NCBI GenBank assembly: GCA_029433155.1 | Contig: JAQYTT010000001.1 | Location: forward strand, 186,001-250,000 | DNA length: 64,000 nucleotides | Reading direction: 5' to 3' | Source: Lactobacillaceae bacterium L1_55_11 | Lineage (GTDB): Bacteria; Bacillota; Bacilli; Lactobacillales; Lactobacillaceae | In this document: in pieces, positions 24,446-34,442 of the stretch | Position numbering within the stretch: position 1 is the stretch's first letter | How the letters are laid out: every line of letters begins with the position of its first letter | Notes under the pieces: model-generated | What the model was told of the DNA's origin: nothing | Seen by the model: the letters and a program-made list of their open reading frames with translations, nothing else | The model's database searches: none | Made by a program: the position numbers and the translations under genes

Positions 24446-25908
24446 CTTTTAACTTTTTCGACCACGACTTAGCCGCCTTGCACCAAGGTTTGAAAGACGG
24501 CCAGTTTACTGCCCAGGAACTGGTTCAAGGTAGCCTGGATAACATTGCTAAAACCAATGACCAGCTCCAGTCCTTTTTAAATACTAACCCGGATTTGGCC
24601 CTAGAGCAGGCTAAGGCCGTTGATGAGGACGGTAATTTTGCCCATCCTCTAGCTGGGATTCCTTTGGGGCTAAAGGACAATATTGCCACCAAGGGGCTGC
24701 CAACCACGGCGGCTTCCAAGATTTTGGAAGGATTTAAGCCAGTTTACGACGCGACGGTCGTTGATAAACTCCGCGACCAGGGTGCAATTTCAGTTGGTAA
24801 GACCAACATGGATGAATTTGCCATGGGTGGTTCAACGGAAAGTTCCCACTATCAAAAGACGACCAACGCCTGGGATAGTAGCAAGGTGCCCGGTGGTTCA
24901 TCAGGTGGATCTGGGGCGGCCGTGGCTGCGGGCCAGGTACCCTTTGCCTTAGGTTCTGATACTGGTGGTTCAATTCGTCAGCCGGCGGCCTTTAACGGTA
25001 TTGTTGGCATGAAGCCAACCTATGGTCGGGTTTCCCGCTTTGGCCTCTTTGCCATGGCCTCTTCACTGGACCAAATCGGTCCCTTCACCCGTAAGGTCCA
25101 AGACAATGCCACGGTCCTCAATGCTCTGGCTGGCTTTGACCCGAAGGACTCAACCTCAGCTGAGGTTGAAGTGCCAGACTTTACCGCTAACTTAGGTAAG
25201 GACATCAAGGGCTTGAAGGTTGCTGTTCCCAAGGAATACTTCTCAGAAGGAATCGAAGACGGCGTGGCCAAGACGGTACGGGCCGGCATCGAACAGCTGA
25301 AGGCCCTGGGGGCTACGGTTGACGAAGTCAGTCTGCCCCACACCAAGTACGGCGTGGCCGCTTACTACATTCTGATGTCTTCGGAAGCCTCATCAAACTT
25401 GCAACGTTATGATGGGATTCGTTATGGCTTCCGGGCACCCGATGCCAAGACCCTGGAAGAGGTCTACGTCAAGACCCGTTCGGAAGGCTTTGGTGATGAG
25501 GTTAAGCGCCGGATTATGCTGGGCACCTTCTCCCTGTCAGCTGGCGCTTATGATGCCTTCTTTAAGAAGGCGGCCCAGATTCGGACCTTGATGATTCAGG
25601 ACTTTAACCAGGTCTTTGAAAACTACGATTTGATTGTTGGACCAACCACGCCAACGGTTGCTTACGGTTTGGGCACTGAAATTGATGATCCCAAGGCCAT
25701 GTACTTAGGTGATGTTTTGACCATCCCAGTGAATCTGGCCGGCCTACCTGGCCTGTCGATTAACGCTGGCTTTGTGGACGGCTTGCCGGTTGGTATGCAG
25801 TTGATTGGTAAGGCCTTTGATGAGGCCACGGTTTACCAGGCGGCCTACGCCTTTGAACAGGCTACCCGCCTATTTGAGAAGAAGCCTGCCATTGCAGACG
25901 AGTACTAA
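24442..25908 (+). CDS. gatA: Asp/Glu-tRNA amidotransferase subunit A
   Basis: Glutaminase subunit of GatCAB; it frees ammonia from glutamine. The 488-residue amidase-signature protein shows the catalytic triad region: Lys in [10 protein letters not shown] (about 73-82) and the cis-Ser and nucleophile Ser in [16 protein letters not shown] and [15 protein letters not shown]. Length is normal. It overlaps gatC and is followed after 12 nt by gatB with an AGGAGG ribosome site. Confidence 0.97.
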   Translation: MTFNFFDHDLAALHQGLKDGQFTAQELVQGSLDNIAKTNDQLQSFLNTNPDLALEQAKAVDEDGNFAHPLAGIPLGLKDNIATKGLPTTAASKILEGFKPVYDATVVDKLRDQGAISVGKTNMDEFAMGGSTESSHYQKTTNAWDSSKVPGGSSGGSGAAVAAGQVPFALGSDTGGSIRQPAAFNGIVGMKPTYGRVSRFGLFAMASSLDQIGPFTRKVQDNATVLNALAGFDPKDSTSAEVEVPDFTANLGKDIKGLKVAVPKEYFSEGIEDGVAKTVRAGIEQLKALGATVDEVSLPHTKYGVAAYYILMSSEASSNLQRYDGIRYGFRAPDAKTLEEVYVKTRSEGFGDEVKRRIMLGTFSLSAGAYDAFFKKAAQIRTLMIQDFNQVFENYDLIVGPTTPTVAYGLGTEIDDPKAMYLGDVLTIPVNLAGLPGLSINAGFVDGLPVGMQLIGKAFDEATVYQAAYAFEQATRLFEKKPAIADEY

Positions 25909-25920
25909 GGAGGCCAATTC

Positions 25921-27360
25921 ATGGGAAGTGGAAATTTTGAAACAACGATTGGCCTGGAAGTCCACGTTGAAATGCAGACGAATTCAAAGCTCTTGTCACC
26001 TTCACCAGTGCATTACGGTGATGAGCCTAACGAAAATACTAATGTCATTGACTGGGGTTATCCCGGGGTCTTGCCCGTGGCTAACCGGGGAGCGATTGAG
26101 TTTGGGATGCGAGTAGCCTTGGCCCTTCACGCCGATATCTCACCATTTATTCGCTGGGACCGTAAGAACTACGTTTACCCCGATAACCCCAAGTCATATC
26201 AGACAACCCAGTCGGCTACCCCCCTTGGTAAAAATGGTTACCTGGATGTGACCCTGCCTGATGGTAGTACCAAGCGGGTTCGGATTCACGAGCTGCACGT
26301 CGAAGAAGATGCCGGTAAGAACACCCACGGTAGTGATGGCTATTCCTACGTTGATTTGAACCGGCAGGGCACGCCGCTGATTGAAATTGTCTCTGAACCA
26401 GACATGCACTCGCCTGAAGAAGCCTATGCTTATTTGGAGCAGTTGCGTCAGGTCATCCTCTTTACCGGGGTATCAGAGGCCAAGATGCAGGAAGGTCAGA
26501 TGCGGGCAGATGTGAACGTCTCCATCCGACCCTTTGGCTCAGATGAATACGGTACCCGAGTTGAAATGAAGAATATCAACTCCTTTAACTACGTCCGTAA
26601 CGCCCTGGCCTATGAGGAAAAGCGGCAGGCTGCGGCCGTCCGAGCTGGTGAGCCAATCGTGCAAGAGACCCGGCGTTATGATGAGCCGTCTAAGTCGACG
26701 ATTTCAATGCGGGTTAAGGAAGTGGCGGATGATTACCGTTACTTCCCAGAACCAGACCTAGCCCCAATTGAAATCAGCCAGGAATGGATTGACAAGGTTG
26801 CGGCTGAGCTGCCTAAGTCAGCCAAGGAACGGCAGGAATACTACGTTAACGAATTGGGGATTGAGCCTTATGACGCTGAGGTTTTGACCCAGACTTTGGC
26901 CATGGCCAACTTCTATGACCAAACGGTCGCCGATGGGGCTGACCCTAAGCGGGCTGCCAACTACCTGATTGGGGATGTTAACGCCTATCTGAACAAGACC
27001 CAGGCAGAATTGCAGGAAACGAAGCTGACTCCTGAACACCTAGCCGGCATGATCAAGCTGATTGAAGATGGCACCATTTCAACCAAGCAGGCTAAGAAGG
27101 TCTTTGAAGCCATCTTGGAGGGTGAAGAACCAGAAGCCTATGCTAAGGCCAACGGCCTGGTTCAAATCAGTGATCCAGCTGTCTTGCAACCATGGGTGGA
27201 TGAGGTCTTGGATGCTAACCCTCAGTCGATTGAAGACTTTAAGGGTGGTAAGGACCGCGCGGTTGGTTACCTGGTCGGCCAGTTGATGAAGAAGTCAAAG
27301 GGTCAGGCTAACCCAACCGTTTTGAACCAACTCTTAATGGCTGCCCTAAAGCAGCGTTAA
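25921..27360 (+). CDS. gatB: Asp/Glu-tRNA amidotransferase subunit B
   Basis: tRNA-binding kinase-like subunit of GatCAB. Family signatures in the 479-residue protein are TTIGLEVHVEMQTNSKLLS, RKNYVYPDNPKSYQTTQ, EEDAGKNTH and MRADVNVSIRP. The C-terminal YqeY-like domain (about 330-479) ends with VGQLMKKSKGQANP. A GGGACCTCGGTCCC inverted repeat follows its stop, without a T tract, so dagK may be read through. Confidence 0.97.
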   Translation: MGSGNFETTIGLEVHVEMQTNSKLLSPSPVHYGDEPNENTNVIDWGYPGVLPVANRGAIEFGMRVALALHADISPFIRWDRKNYVYPDNPKSYQTTQSATPLGKNGYLDVTLPDGSTKRVRIHELHVEEDAGKNTHGSDGYSYVDLNRQGTPLIEIVSEPDMHSPEEAYAYLEQLRQVILFTGVSEAKMQEGQMRADVNVSIRPFGSDEYGTRVEMKNINSFNYVRNALAYEEKRQAAAVRAGEPIVQETRRYDEPSKSTISMRVKEVADDYRYFPEPDLAPIEISQEWIDKVAAELPKSAKERQEYYVNELGIEPYDAEVLTQTLAMANFYDQTVADGADPKRAANYLIGDVNAYLNKTQAELQETKLTPEHLAGMIKLIEDGTISTKQAKKVFEAILEGEEPEAYAKANGLVQISDPAVLQPWVDEVLDANPQSIEDFKGGKDRAVGYLVGQLMKKSKGQANPTVLNQLLMAALKQR

Positions 27361-27366
27361 TTTAAT

Positions 27367-27418
27367 GGGACCTCGGTCCCGTACATATCATACGAAGGAG
27401 TCAGTCCCAAAGTGGGAC
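27367..27418 (+). promoter_or_regulatory. Paired inverted repeats flanking the dagK ribosome site
   Basis: GGGAC-CTCG-GTCCC (27367-27380) is followed by GTCCC-AAAGT-GGGAC (27404-27418). All four arms are the same five-base word or its complement, so the arms can also pair across, enclosing the ribosome site GAAGGAG (27394-27400). This may control translation of dagK; no T tract follows either hairpin. Confidence 0.4.
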
Positions 27419-28437
27419 GGATTGAGCAGATGAAACGAGCCCGCATAATTTACAACCCAACTTCCGGTCGGGAAGTTATTAAGCGCGAAATGCTAGAAAT
27501 TTTATCGGTTTATGAAAGGGCTGGCTATGAAACTTCGGCCTACGCCACCACCCCCGAACCAATGAGTGCGGCTAGGGAAGCCACTCGAGCAGCCCTGGAC
27601 GGCTTTGACCTAATCGTCGCTGCTGGTGGGGATGGGACCATTAACGAAGTGGTTAATGGGGTTGCGCCACTGCCTAAGCGGCCAATGCTTGCCATCATTC
27701 CCGCTGGTACGACCAACGATTACGCCCGGGCCCTCAAGGTGCCCCGGGATGCCCCCCTGGATGCAGCTAAGATTATCTATAATCATGAGAGCATCAAGAT
27801 GGACATCGGTGAAGTCACCATCGGCCATGAGCACAAGTACTTCATGAACATTGCTGCCCTGGGTAAGATTAGTGAGGTGACCTACGCGGTCCCTTCTTCG
27901 ATGAAGGCCCTCTACGGTTATTTGGCCTACCTGATTAAAGGGGCGGAGCTGATGACCCGGCTGGAAAATGTGAATGCCCGGGTTCGCTACGATGATGGTG
28001 AATACTCCGGTAACATTTTCATGATTTTTTTGGCTCTGACCAACTCGGTTGGTGGCTTTGAATCAATCGTGCCCGATGCCAAGTTGGATGATGGCAAGTT
28101 TACCCTGCTGATTGTCAAAACTGGCAGCATTGTTCAAATCCTGCAGATGGTTGCCCAGATGCTAAACGGCGGTCGCCACGTTGATAATGAGAATTTGATT
28201 TATAAGAAGACCAGCCACGTTGACATTGAACCGTTGGACCACGCCCAGTTGAAGGTTAACCTGGATGGTGAGTATGGGGGCGATGCGCCCATGTCCTTTG
28301 ATGTGCTTAAACAACATATCCGCTTTGTTGCTGATTGCTCGGCCATGAAGGATAACAGCACCGTCGACAAGTACAAGCAGGAGTTCGTCCACCAGGTCGA
28401 ACAGTTAGAAGCCCAAGGTAAAGAGAAGGAATCGTAA
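27412..28437 (+). CDS. dagK: Diacylglycerol kinase (DagK/YerQ)
   Basis: Soluble lipid kinase that phosphorylates diacylglycerol to phosphatidic acid and recycles the diacylglycerol formed by lipoteichoic acid synthesis. The protein shows RARIIYNPTSGREVIKREM, the kinase GGDGTINEVVNG (about 71-82) and AIIPAGTTNDYAR, then the C-terminal beta-sandwich. The start is uncertain: GTG 27412 is 11 nt after GAAGGAG, while ATG 27430 begins exactly where the family homology begins. The stop overlaps the next gene by one base (TAATG). The order gatCAB-dagK-rlmCD is standard for Lactobacillales. Confidence 0.92.
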   Translation: MGRIEQMKRARIIYNPTSGREVIKREMLEILSVYERAGYETSAYATTPEPMSAAREATRAALDGFDLIVAAGGDGTINEVVNGVAPLPKRPMLAIIPAGTTNDYARALKVPRDAPLDAAKIIYNHESIKMDIGEVTIGHEHKYFMNIAALGKISEVTYAVPSSMKALYGYLAYLIKGAELMTRLENVNARVRYDDGEYSGNIFMIFLALTNSVGGFESIVPDAKLDDGKFTLLIVKTGSIVQILQMVAQMLNGGRHVDNENLIYKKTSHVDIEPLDHAQLKVNLDGEYGGDAPMSFDVLKQHIRFVADCSAMKDNSTVDKYKQEFVHQVEQLEAQGKEKES

Positions 28438-29831
28438 TGGCCAAGAAAAATCGGGTGACCCCAGTTAAGGCCCCGGTCAGTAAAAATGAACAGTTGACCG
28501 CTTCGGTCACTGATTTGACCTACCAGGGCATGGGAGTGGTCAAGGTCGACCACTATCCCTTATTTGTCAAAGACGCCTTGCCCGGTGAAGAGATTCAACT
28601 ACAGGTCACCAAGCCCTTGAAGAACTATGGTTTTGCCCGGGTGGTGAAGCGGCTAACGACTTCGCCTGACCGGGCTCCGGTCGTTGATCAAATCGGGATT
28701 AGCACCGGCATTGCACCGCTGATTAACCTCAAGTACCCGGCCCAGTTGACCTTCAAACAAAACCAGGTCCAAGAACTCTTTAAAAAAGTCCACTTACCAG
28801 TGACGGTGGCAAAAACGCTTGGGATGGATAATCCCAGCCATTACCGTAACAAGGCCCAGGTGCCGGTCCAAAACCAGCATGGGCATCTGGTGACCGGTTT
28901 TTACCGGCGCGGGTCTCATCAGTTAGTTGCCGCTGATGAATTTTATATTCAAGATGAGCACATCGACCAGGCCATCAAGGTGACCCGGGAGATCTTAGAC
29001 CAGTTCCAGGTGACGGCCTATGATGAGCGCAGTCGCCGAGGTGTCTTACGCCACTTAATGGCCCGCTACGGTCGGCAAAGCGGGGAACTGATGGCGGTCT
29101 TGGTAACCAACGGTCGTCGCTTACCCCATGCCCAAGAAATTGTGGCCGCGCTCCAAGACCGCTTACCCGATTTAAAAAGTGTCGTCCAAAATATTAATGA
29201 TCAGCCCACCAACGTCATCATGGGATCTGAGAATGTGACCCTGTGGGGCCAGGCTGAAATCAAGGATCAGCTCCTAGGCAAAACCTATCTGATTGGACCG
29301 AATTCCTTTTACCAGGTCAATCCCCAGACCACGGCTAAGTTGTATGAACTAGCCGCTCAACGGGCCCAGCTCAAGCCCAGTGACACGGTGATTGATGCCT
29401 ACTGTGGGATTGGTACGATTGCCTTGACCGTGGCCGACCAGGTTCAAAAGGTTTATGGGGTCGAAGTCGTGCCCCAGGCCATCGAGAATGCCAAGGCCAA
29501 TGCGGCCTTAAACCAGGTTGAGAACGTGGATTTTGCCGTTGGTGATGCGCCGGCGCAAATGGCTGCCTGGCAGTCTGAAGGTCTGCGTCCGGATGTAATT
29601 TTTGTTGATCCGCCCCGTAAGGGACTGACCCAGGAATTTATAGAAGCTGCGGTGGCGACTAAGCCTGAGCGGGTGGTCTATATTTCCTGCAACCCGGCCA
29701 CGCTGGCCCGGGATGCCGTGGCCTTTGAAGAACTGGGCTATGCCATCAGTGGTCCTATTCAACCGGTGGACCAGTTTCCACAAACCGTTCACATTGAGTG
29801 TGTGGCGGTCTTTGAACGGGCCCAGTCTTAA
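28437..29831 (+). CDS. 23S rRNA (uracil-C5) methyltransferase, RlmCD/RlmD type
   Basis: SAM-dependent RNA methyltransferase of the TrmA/RumA family, 464 residues. An N-terminal TRAM domain (about 17-75, with VTDLTYQGMGVVKVDHYPLF) precedes the catalytic domain with DAYCGIGTIAL (SAM site), FVDPPRKGL and VYISCNPATLARD, which holds the nucleophilic Cys. The four Fe-S cysteines seen between TRAM and catalytic domain in E. coli RlmD are absent: the corresponding region has no Cys. Gram-positive RlmCD enzymes methylate two uridines (equivalents of U747 and U1939); that dual target is by family analogy. Confidence 0.9.
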   Translation: MAKKNRVTPVKAPVSKNEQLTASVTDLTYQGMGVVKVDHYPLFVKDALPGEEIQLQVTKPLKNYGFARVVKRLTTSPDRAPVVDQIGISTGIAPLINLKYPAQLTFKQNQVQELFKKVHLPVTVAKTLGMDNPSHYRNKAQVPVQNQHGHLVTGFYRRGSHQLVAADEFYIQDEHIDQAIKVTREILDQFQVTAYDERSRRGVLRHLMARYGRQSGELMAVLVTNGRRLPHAQEIVAALQDRLPDLKSVVQNINDQPTNVIMGSENVTLWGQAEIKDQLLGKTYLIGPNSFYQVNPQTTAKLYELAAQRAQLKPSDTVIDAYCGIGTIALTVADQVQKVYGVEVVPQAIENAKANAALNQVENVDFAVGDAPAQMAAWQSEGLRPDVIFVDPPRKGLTQEFIEAAVATKPERVVYISCNPATLARDAVAFEELGYAISGPIQPVDQFPQTVHIECVAVFERAQS

Positions 29832-29858
29832 TCAATTATTGTGGAGGAGGTTTGGGTC

Positions 29859-32444
29859 GTGAGTACCAAAGATGAAACCCCAATGATGGTCCAGTACCAT
29901 CAAATTAAAGACCAATACCCCGATACCTTTGTGTTTTACCGCCTCGGGGATTTTTTTGAGTTGTTTGAAGATGACGCCATTAAGGGTGCCAAACTGCTCG
30001 AACTAACCCTGACTTCGCGGAATAAGAATTCTAAAAACCCAGTGCCCATGGCCGGAATTCCCCACCATGCGGCCCAAAATTACATTGATATTTTAGTTGA
30101 CCAGGGTTACAAGGTGGCCATCGTCGAACAGATGAGCGACCCAGCGACTAGCAAGGGGATGGTTGACCGGGAGGTCGTCCAGCTCATTACGCCCGGTACC
30201 AAACTGTCGTCGGGTGCCAGTGGTCAGGACGGTAAGGAGAACAACTACCTGGCGGCCCTGTGGCCCAGTGATGGCCGTTGGTCGTTAAGTTATGTTGACC
30301 TATCAACCGGTGAGTTGAAAGTGACCACGATTAAAGAGCCTGCCGACATCCTTGACGAACTGAGTGCCCTGGAGGTTAAGGAAGTCGTTTTTCCTAAAGA
30401 GTTGTCTGGCACTAACAGCCAGGAACTCGTTAACCAACTAGGTCAGCGGGGCGTCTTAGTTTCTTATCAAAGCCAGGGCGAACCTAACGCTGAAATTAGT
30501 TACCTGACCCAGGGACTAGACCAGGCTGGTGAGCAGGCGGGCACGGCCATGCTCCTGCACTATCTCTTTAATACGCAGCGACGTAACCTGGACCACATCA
30601 TGCCAGCCCAGCGCTATGAACGCTTGGCCTATTTGAAGTTCAATGATAGTACCCGGAAGAATTTGGACCTGGTGGAAAACGCCCGTACCCAGAAAAAAGC
30701 GGGTTCTCTGCTGGGTCTAATTGACCAGACCAAGACTGCCATGGGTGGCCGGATGCTCAAGCAGTGGTTGCTTAGGCCCCTGCGTAACCTAGATGATATT
30801 CATGAACGCTTGGACCTGGTGGAACGGTTTCAGGCCGACTTTTTCCGGCGTGGGGCCATTCAAGACCAACTCAAGTCAGTTTATGACTTGGAACGCCTGG
30901 CCGCCCGTGCCGCCATGGGCACCTTAAATGCCCGGGAATTAGTCCAGCTTCGCCGCTCACTGAGTGCTATTCCAGCCATCAAGGCTGAGTTAGCCGGCAG
31001 TGACGACCCACTTTTACAACAGCTCAATCAATCCCTGGACGATATGGCCGATATCACCTCCTTGATTGAAGCGGCCATTGTCGATGACCCACCAGTCAGC
31101 GTCCGGGAAGGGGATATCATCCGGCCTGGCTTTGATGAGCAGATTGACCAGTACCGGCAGGTGCTGACTGATAACCAGCAGTGGCTTTCTGAACTAGAAC
31201 GTAGTGAGCGTGAAGCAACCGGGATTAACTCTCTGAAGGTCGGCTACAACAAGAACTTTGGCTACTTCATCGAGGTCACCAAGGCCAACATTGATAAGCT
31301 GGCGCCAGACCGCTACCAGCGCCGGCAAACCCTGACTAATGCCGAGCGTTTCATTACCCCCGACCTGAAGGAACATGAGCAGTTAATTACTGAAGCCCAG
31401 GTTAAGCTCCACCAGGTGGAATACGATCGCTTTGTAGCGGTTCGCGACCGGGTCAAGTCTGAGATTCAGCGGATTCAGGGCCTAGCTAGCCGGGTCGCCC
31501 GGATAGACGTGTTAACCGCCCTGGCAGATGTGGCTGATAATTTGAACCTAGTGCGACCTGAATTTCACACCGACAGTAACGCTATTCACGTTGAGCAGGG
31601 CCGCCATCCAGTGGTTGAGTCCTTGCTAGAAGCCGGTGAATTTATCGCCAACGATATTGATATGCCGGCTGATGTTCAGATTCAGTTGATTACCGGTCCC
31701 AACATGGCCGGTAAATCGACCTATATGCGCGAGCTCGCCCTGATTGTTATCCTGACTCAGATTGGTAGCTTCGTGCCAGCGCAAGCGGCCCAGCTGCCAA
31801 TCTTTGATCAAATCTTTACCCGGATTGGGGCCAGTGATGACTTGGTCAACGGTCAGTCAACCTTCATGGTCGAGATGGCGGAAGCCGAGCAGGCAATTGC
31901 CGGCGCTACCCAGCATTCCCTGATTCTCTTTGATGAACTGGGACGAGGAACGGCCACCTATGATGGCATTGCCCTGGCCCAGGCGATTATTGAGTACCTG
32001 GACCAGCACGTGCACGCTAAGACCTTGTTTTCAACCCACTACCATGAACTCACGTCTTTAGCAGACCAATACCCTGGCATTGAAAACGTCCACGTTGGCG
32101 CCAGCCTAGATGATCAGGGACACCTGCACTTCTTACACCAGATTGCTCCTGGTCCAGCTGACCGTTCTTACGGAATCCACGTGGCAGCCTTAGCCGGTTT
32201 GCCCCGGGAACTAATCCAAAATGCCAACCAAATCTTAGGCCACTTAGAAAGTCAAAATGGTCTGGATGAGGAAGGCAGCAGCCAGCCAATCAGCTTGTTC
32301 GAAATGCCAGCCATTAGCGAGGCCCAAGAAGAGGTTCTGGCCCAAGTCGCCCAGTTGGACTTGTCCAACATGACGCCTTTAGAAGCTTTAAATACCTTAG
32401 CTAAACTGCAGGAACTAGGAGGGGACCATGCCCAAGATTCATGA
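29859..32444 (+). CDS. mutS: DNA mismatch repair protein MutS
   Basis: Recognises mismatches and recruits MutL. The 861-residue protein has the mismatch-reading motif GDFFELFEDD (the Phe-x-Glu is F-F-E here), the connector and clamp domains, and an ATPase with Walker A TGPNMAGKSTYMREL and ILFDELGRGTATYDGIALAQ (Walker B and the signature; most MutS have S where this has A). The start is GTG 29859, 8 nt after GGAGGAGG (29843-29850); an earlier GTG at 29841 lies inside the ribosome site. It overlaps mutL by 17 nt. Confidence 0.96.
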   Translation: MSTKDETPMMVQYHQIKDQYPDTFVFYRLGDFFELFEDDAIKGAKLLELTLTSRNKNSKNPVPMAGIPHHAAQNYIDILVDQGYKVAIVEQMSDPATSKGMVDREVVQLITPGTKLSSGASGQDGKENNYLAALWPSDGRWSLSYVDLSTGELKVTTIKEPADILDELSALEVKEVVFPKELSGTNSQELVNQLGQRGVLVSYQSQGEPNAEISYLTQGLDQAGEQAGTAMLLHYLFNTQRRNLDHIMPAQRYERLAYLKFNDSTRKNLDLVENARTQKKAGSLLGLIDQTKTAMGGRMLKQWLLRPLRNLDDIHERLDLVERFQADFFRRGAIQDQLKSVYDLERLAARAAMGTLNARELVQLRRSLSAIPAIKAELAGSDDPLLQQLNQSLDDMADITSLIEAAIVDDPPVSVREGDIIRPGFDEQIDQYRQVLTDNQQWLSELERSEREATGINSLKVGYNKNFGYFIEVTKANIDKLAPDRYQRRQTLTNAERFITPDLKEHEQLITEAQVKLHQVEYDRFVAVRDRVKSEIQRIQGLASRVARIDVLTALADVADNLNLVRPEFHTDSNAIHVEQGRHPVVESLLEAGEFIANDIDMPADVQIQLITGPNMAGKSTYMRELALIVILTQIGSFVPAQAAQLPIFDQIFTRIGASDDLVNGQSTFMVEMAEAEQAIAGATQHSLILFDELGRGTATYDGIALAQAIIEYLDQHVHAKTLFSTHYHELTSLADQYPGIENVHVGASLDDQGHLHFLHQIAPGPADRSYGIHVAALAGLPRELIQNANQILGHLESQNGLDEEGSSQPISLFEMPAISEAQEEVLAQVAQLDLSNMTPLEALNTLAKLQELGGDHAQDS

Positions 32445-34419
32445 ATTATCCCCCCTCTTAGCCAACCAGATTGCGGCCGGTGAGGTGATTGAGCGCCCTG
32501 CCAGTGTGGTTAAGGAACTAGTCGAAAACGCCATTGATGCCGGCAGTAAGCATATTCAAATCGTCGTGGCTGGTGGTGGCACCGACCTGATTCGGGTTGT
32601 TGATGACGGACAGGGGATTGAGGCCGATGACGTGCCCCGGGCCTTTATCCGCCATGCCACCAGTAAAATCAATAACCGTCACGACCTTTTTAACATTGTC
32701 TCTTTGGGTTTCCGCGGTGAAGCCCTGCCCTCAATTGCGGCTGTGGCCGATGTCACCCTGACCACCCGGACGGCCCAGGCCAAAGAAGGTCTGACCTACC
32801 ATGTCCAGGGTGGGGAAGTGGTTAGCGAAACCGCTGATAGTAGTCCCCTTGGAACGGCGGTTTCGGTGCGGAACCTGTTTTATAATACGCCGGCGCGCTT
32901 AAAATACTTAAAGCGTCCTCAAACTGAGCTGGCAAAAATTGTCGAAACGGTTAACCATTTGGCACTGGCCCATCCAGACATTGCCTTTCGGTTAACAAAT
33001 GATAGCCGAGTGACCTTTCAAACGACCGGTAATGGGAACCTCCAGCAAGTCCTGGCCCAACTTTATGGTCGGCCAGCTGCCCAAAAAATGATCCCCGTCC
33101 AGGGTGAGAACTCGGACTTTTCTATTTCTGGCTACCTATCTTTGCCCGAGCTAACTCGCAGCTCCCGGGAATACCTGGTGGTCTTGGTTAACCACCGCTA
33201 CGTTAAGAATTTTTCGATTTCAAATGCGGTGGTCAAGGGCTATGGGTCCAAGTTGATGGTTGGCCGTTTTCCGGTGGGCGTGATTGATATTGAGCTTGAT
33301 CCGCTCTTGGTCGACGTGAACGTTCACCCGCAAAAGGCTGATATTCGCCTGGCCAAGGAAGATGAGTTGGCCAACCTGATTACCCAGTCGGTCCAGGCTA
33401 GTTTAGCTGGTCAAAACCTGATTCCGGGCGCCTTGGAAAACCTCTATGGTCAAGCGATCCCGGTTGACGACTCGCAGCTACAAAAAACCGAAGCAGAGCT
33501 GGACCGGACCGCCACCACCGAGATTTCAGCCGTAAGTGGTAAGATACCAGCGGCCCAACGAGTCCTGCCGCCGACCACCTCCACCATTAAGGTCACTTCC
33601 TTAGCTGACTTGGATGGGACTGCCCTGGAACATTTCCAGGCGAAATACCAGGCTGAACCCTACCAGCCAGTCTTTGACGATGATGAGCTGGTGGCAGATG
33701 ACCAGGCTGACACAGTTGCTGAACCGGCGGCCACTTATCAGACGGCTAAAATTGACCAGCAGTTAGACTTGGACCTGGCCGCTAACCACCAGAACCAGTT
33801 TCCGGCCCTGAACTATATTGGGCAGATGCACGGGACCTTTCTCTTTGCCCAGAGTCAAGACAGCCTTTATTTGATTGACCAGCACGCGGCCCAGGAGCGG
33901 ATTAACTACGAGCACTACCGTAAGGCCATTGGCCAGGTTTCAGACGATGAGCAACAGATGCTTGTGCCCCTGGTCTTGAACTATCCGGCTGCTGATATTT
34001 TACGGATTTTGGACTTAAAGGATGAGTTGGCCGCAGTTGGTATCCGCGTTGAACCTTTTGGACCAACGACGGTTGTCGTCCGTGAACATCCGACCTGGAT
34101 GCCGGCTGGTCAGGAGCAGGCCACCATTCAGGAAATGATTGACTGGCTGTTAAAGGACGGTCACTTAACCGTGGCCCAGTTCCGGGAGAAAACCGCGATT
34201 ATGATGAGCTGTAAGCGGGCTATTAAGGCCAATATGCACCTTAGTGATGACCAGGCCAAGGCCCTCTTAGAAAAGTTGTCTCACTGTGAAAATCCTTATA
34301 ACTGTCCGCACGGCCGGCCAGTCTTGACCTCCTTTACCCTGACTGAAATGGAAAAAATGTTTAAACGAATCCAAGATTCCCACGAATCTTGGCAGAATTA
34401 CGATAACCACCCGTACTAA
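32428..34419 (+). CDS. mutL: DNA mismatch repair protein MutL
   Basis: ATPase and, in this type, nicking endonuclease of mismatch repair. The N-terminal GHKL ATPase shows IAAGEVIERPASVVKELVEN, DDGQGIE and LGFRGEALPSIAAV. The 663-residue length includes an unconserved linker (about 345-450) and the C-terminal nuclease domain with DQHAAQERINYE, the DQHA-x2-E-x4-E metal motif, as well as SCKRAIKANMHL and CPHGRPV. The enzyme therefore looks nuclease-competent, as expected in organisms without MutH. Its start lies within mutS, with AGGAGG just upstream. Confidence 0.96.
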   Translation: MPKIHELSPLLANQIAAGEVIERPASVVKELVENAIDAGSKHIQIVVAGGGTDLIRVVDDGQGIEADDVPRAFIRHATSKINNRHDLFNIVSLGFRGEALPSIAAVADVTLTTRTAQAKEGLTYHVQGGEVVSETADSSPLGTAVSVRNLFYNTPARLKYLKRPQTELAKIVETVNHLALAHPDIAFRLTNDSRVTFQTTGNGNLQQVLAQLYGRPAAQKMIPVQGENSDFSISGYLSLPELTRSSREYLVVLVNHRYVKNFSISNAVVKGYGSKLMVGRFPVGVIDIELDPLLVDVNVHPQKADIRLAKEDELANLITQSVQASLAGQNLIPGALENLYGQAIPVDDSQLQKTEAELDRTATTEISAVSGKIPAAQRVLPPTTSTIKVTSLADLDGTALEHFQAKYQAEPYQPVFDDDELVADDQADTVAEPAATYQTAKIDQQLDLDLAANHQNQFPALNYIGQMHGTFLFAQSQDSLYLIDQHAAQERINYEHYRKAIGQVSDDEQQMLVPLVLNYPAADILRILDLKDELAAVGIRVEPFGPTTVVVREHPTWMPAGQEQATIQEMIDWLLKDGHLTVAQFREKTAIMMSCKRAIKANMHLSDDQAKALLEKLSHCENPYNCPHGRPVLTSFTLTEMEKMFKRIQDSHESWQNYDNHPY

Positions 34420-34442
34420 AAGGGTAGTTAGGGAGTTGTACT

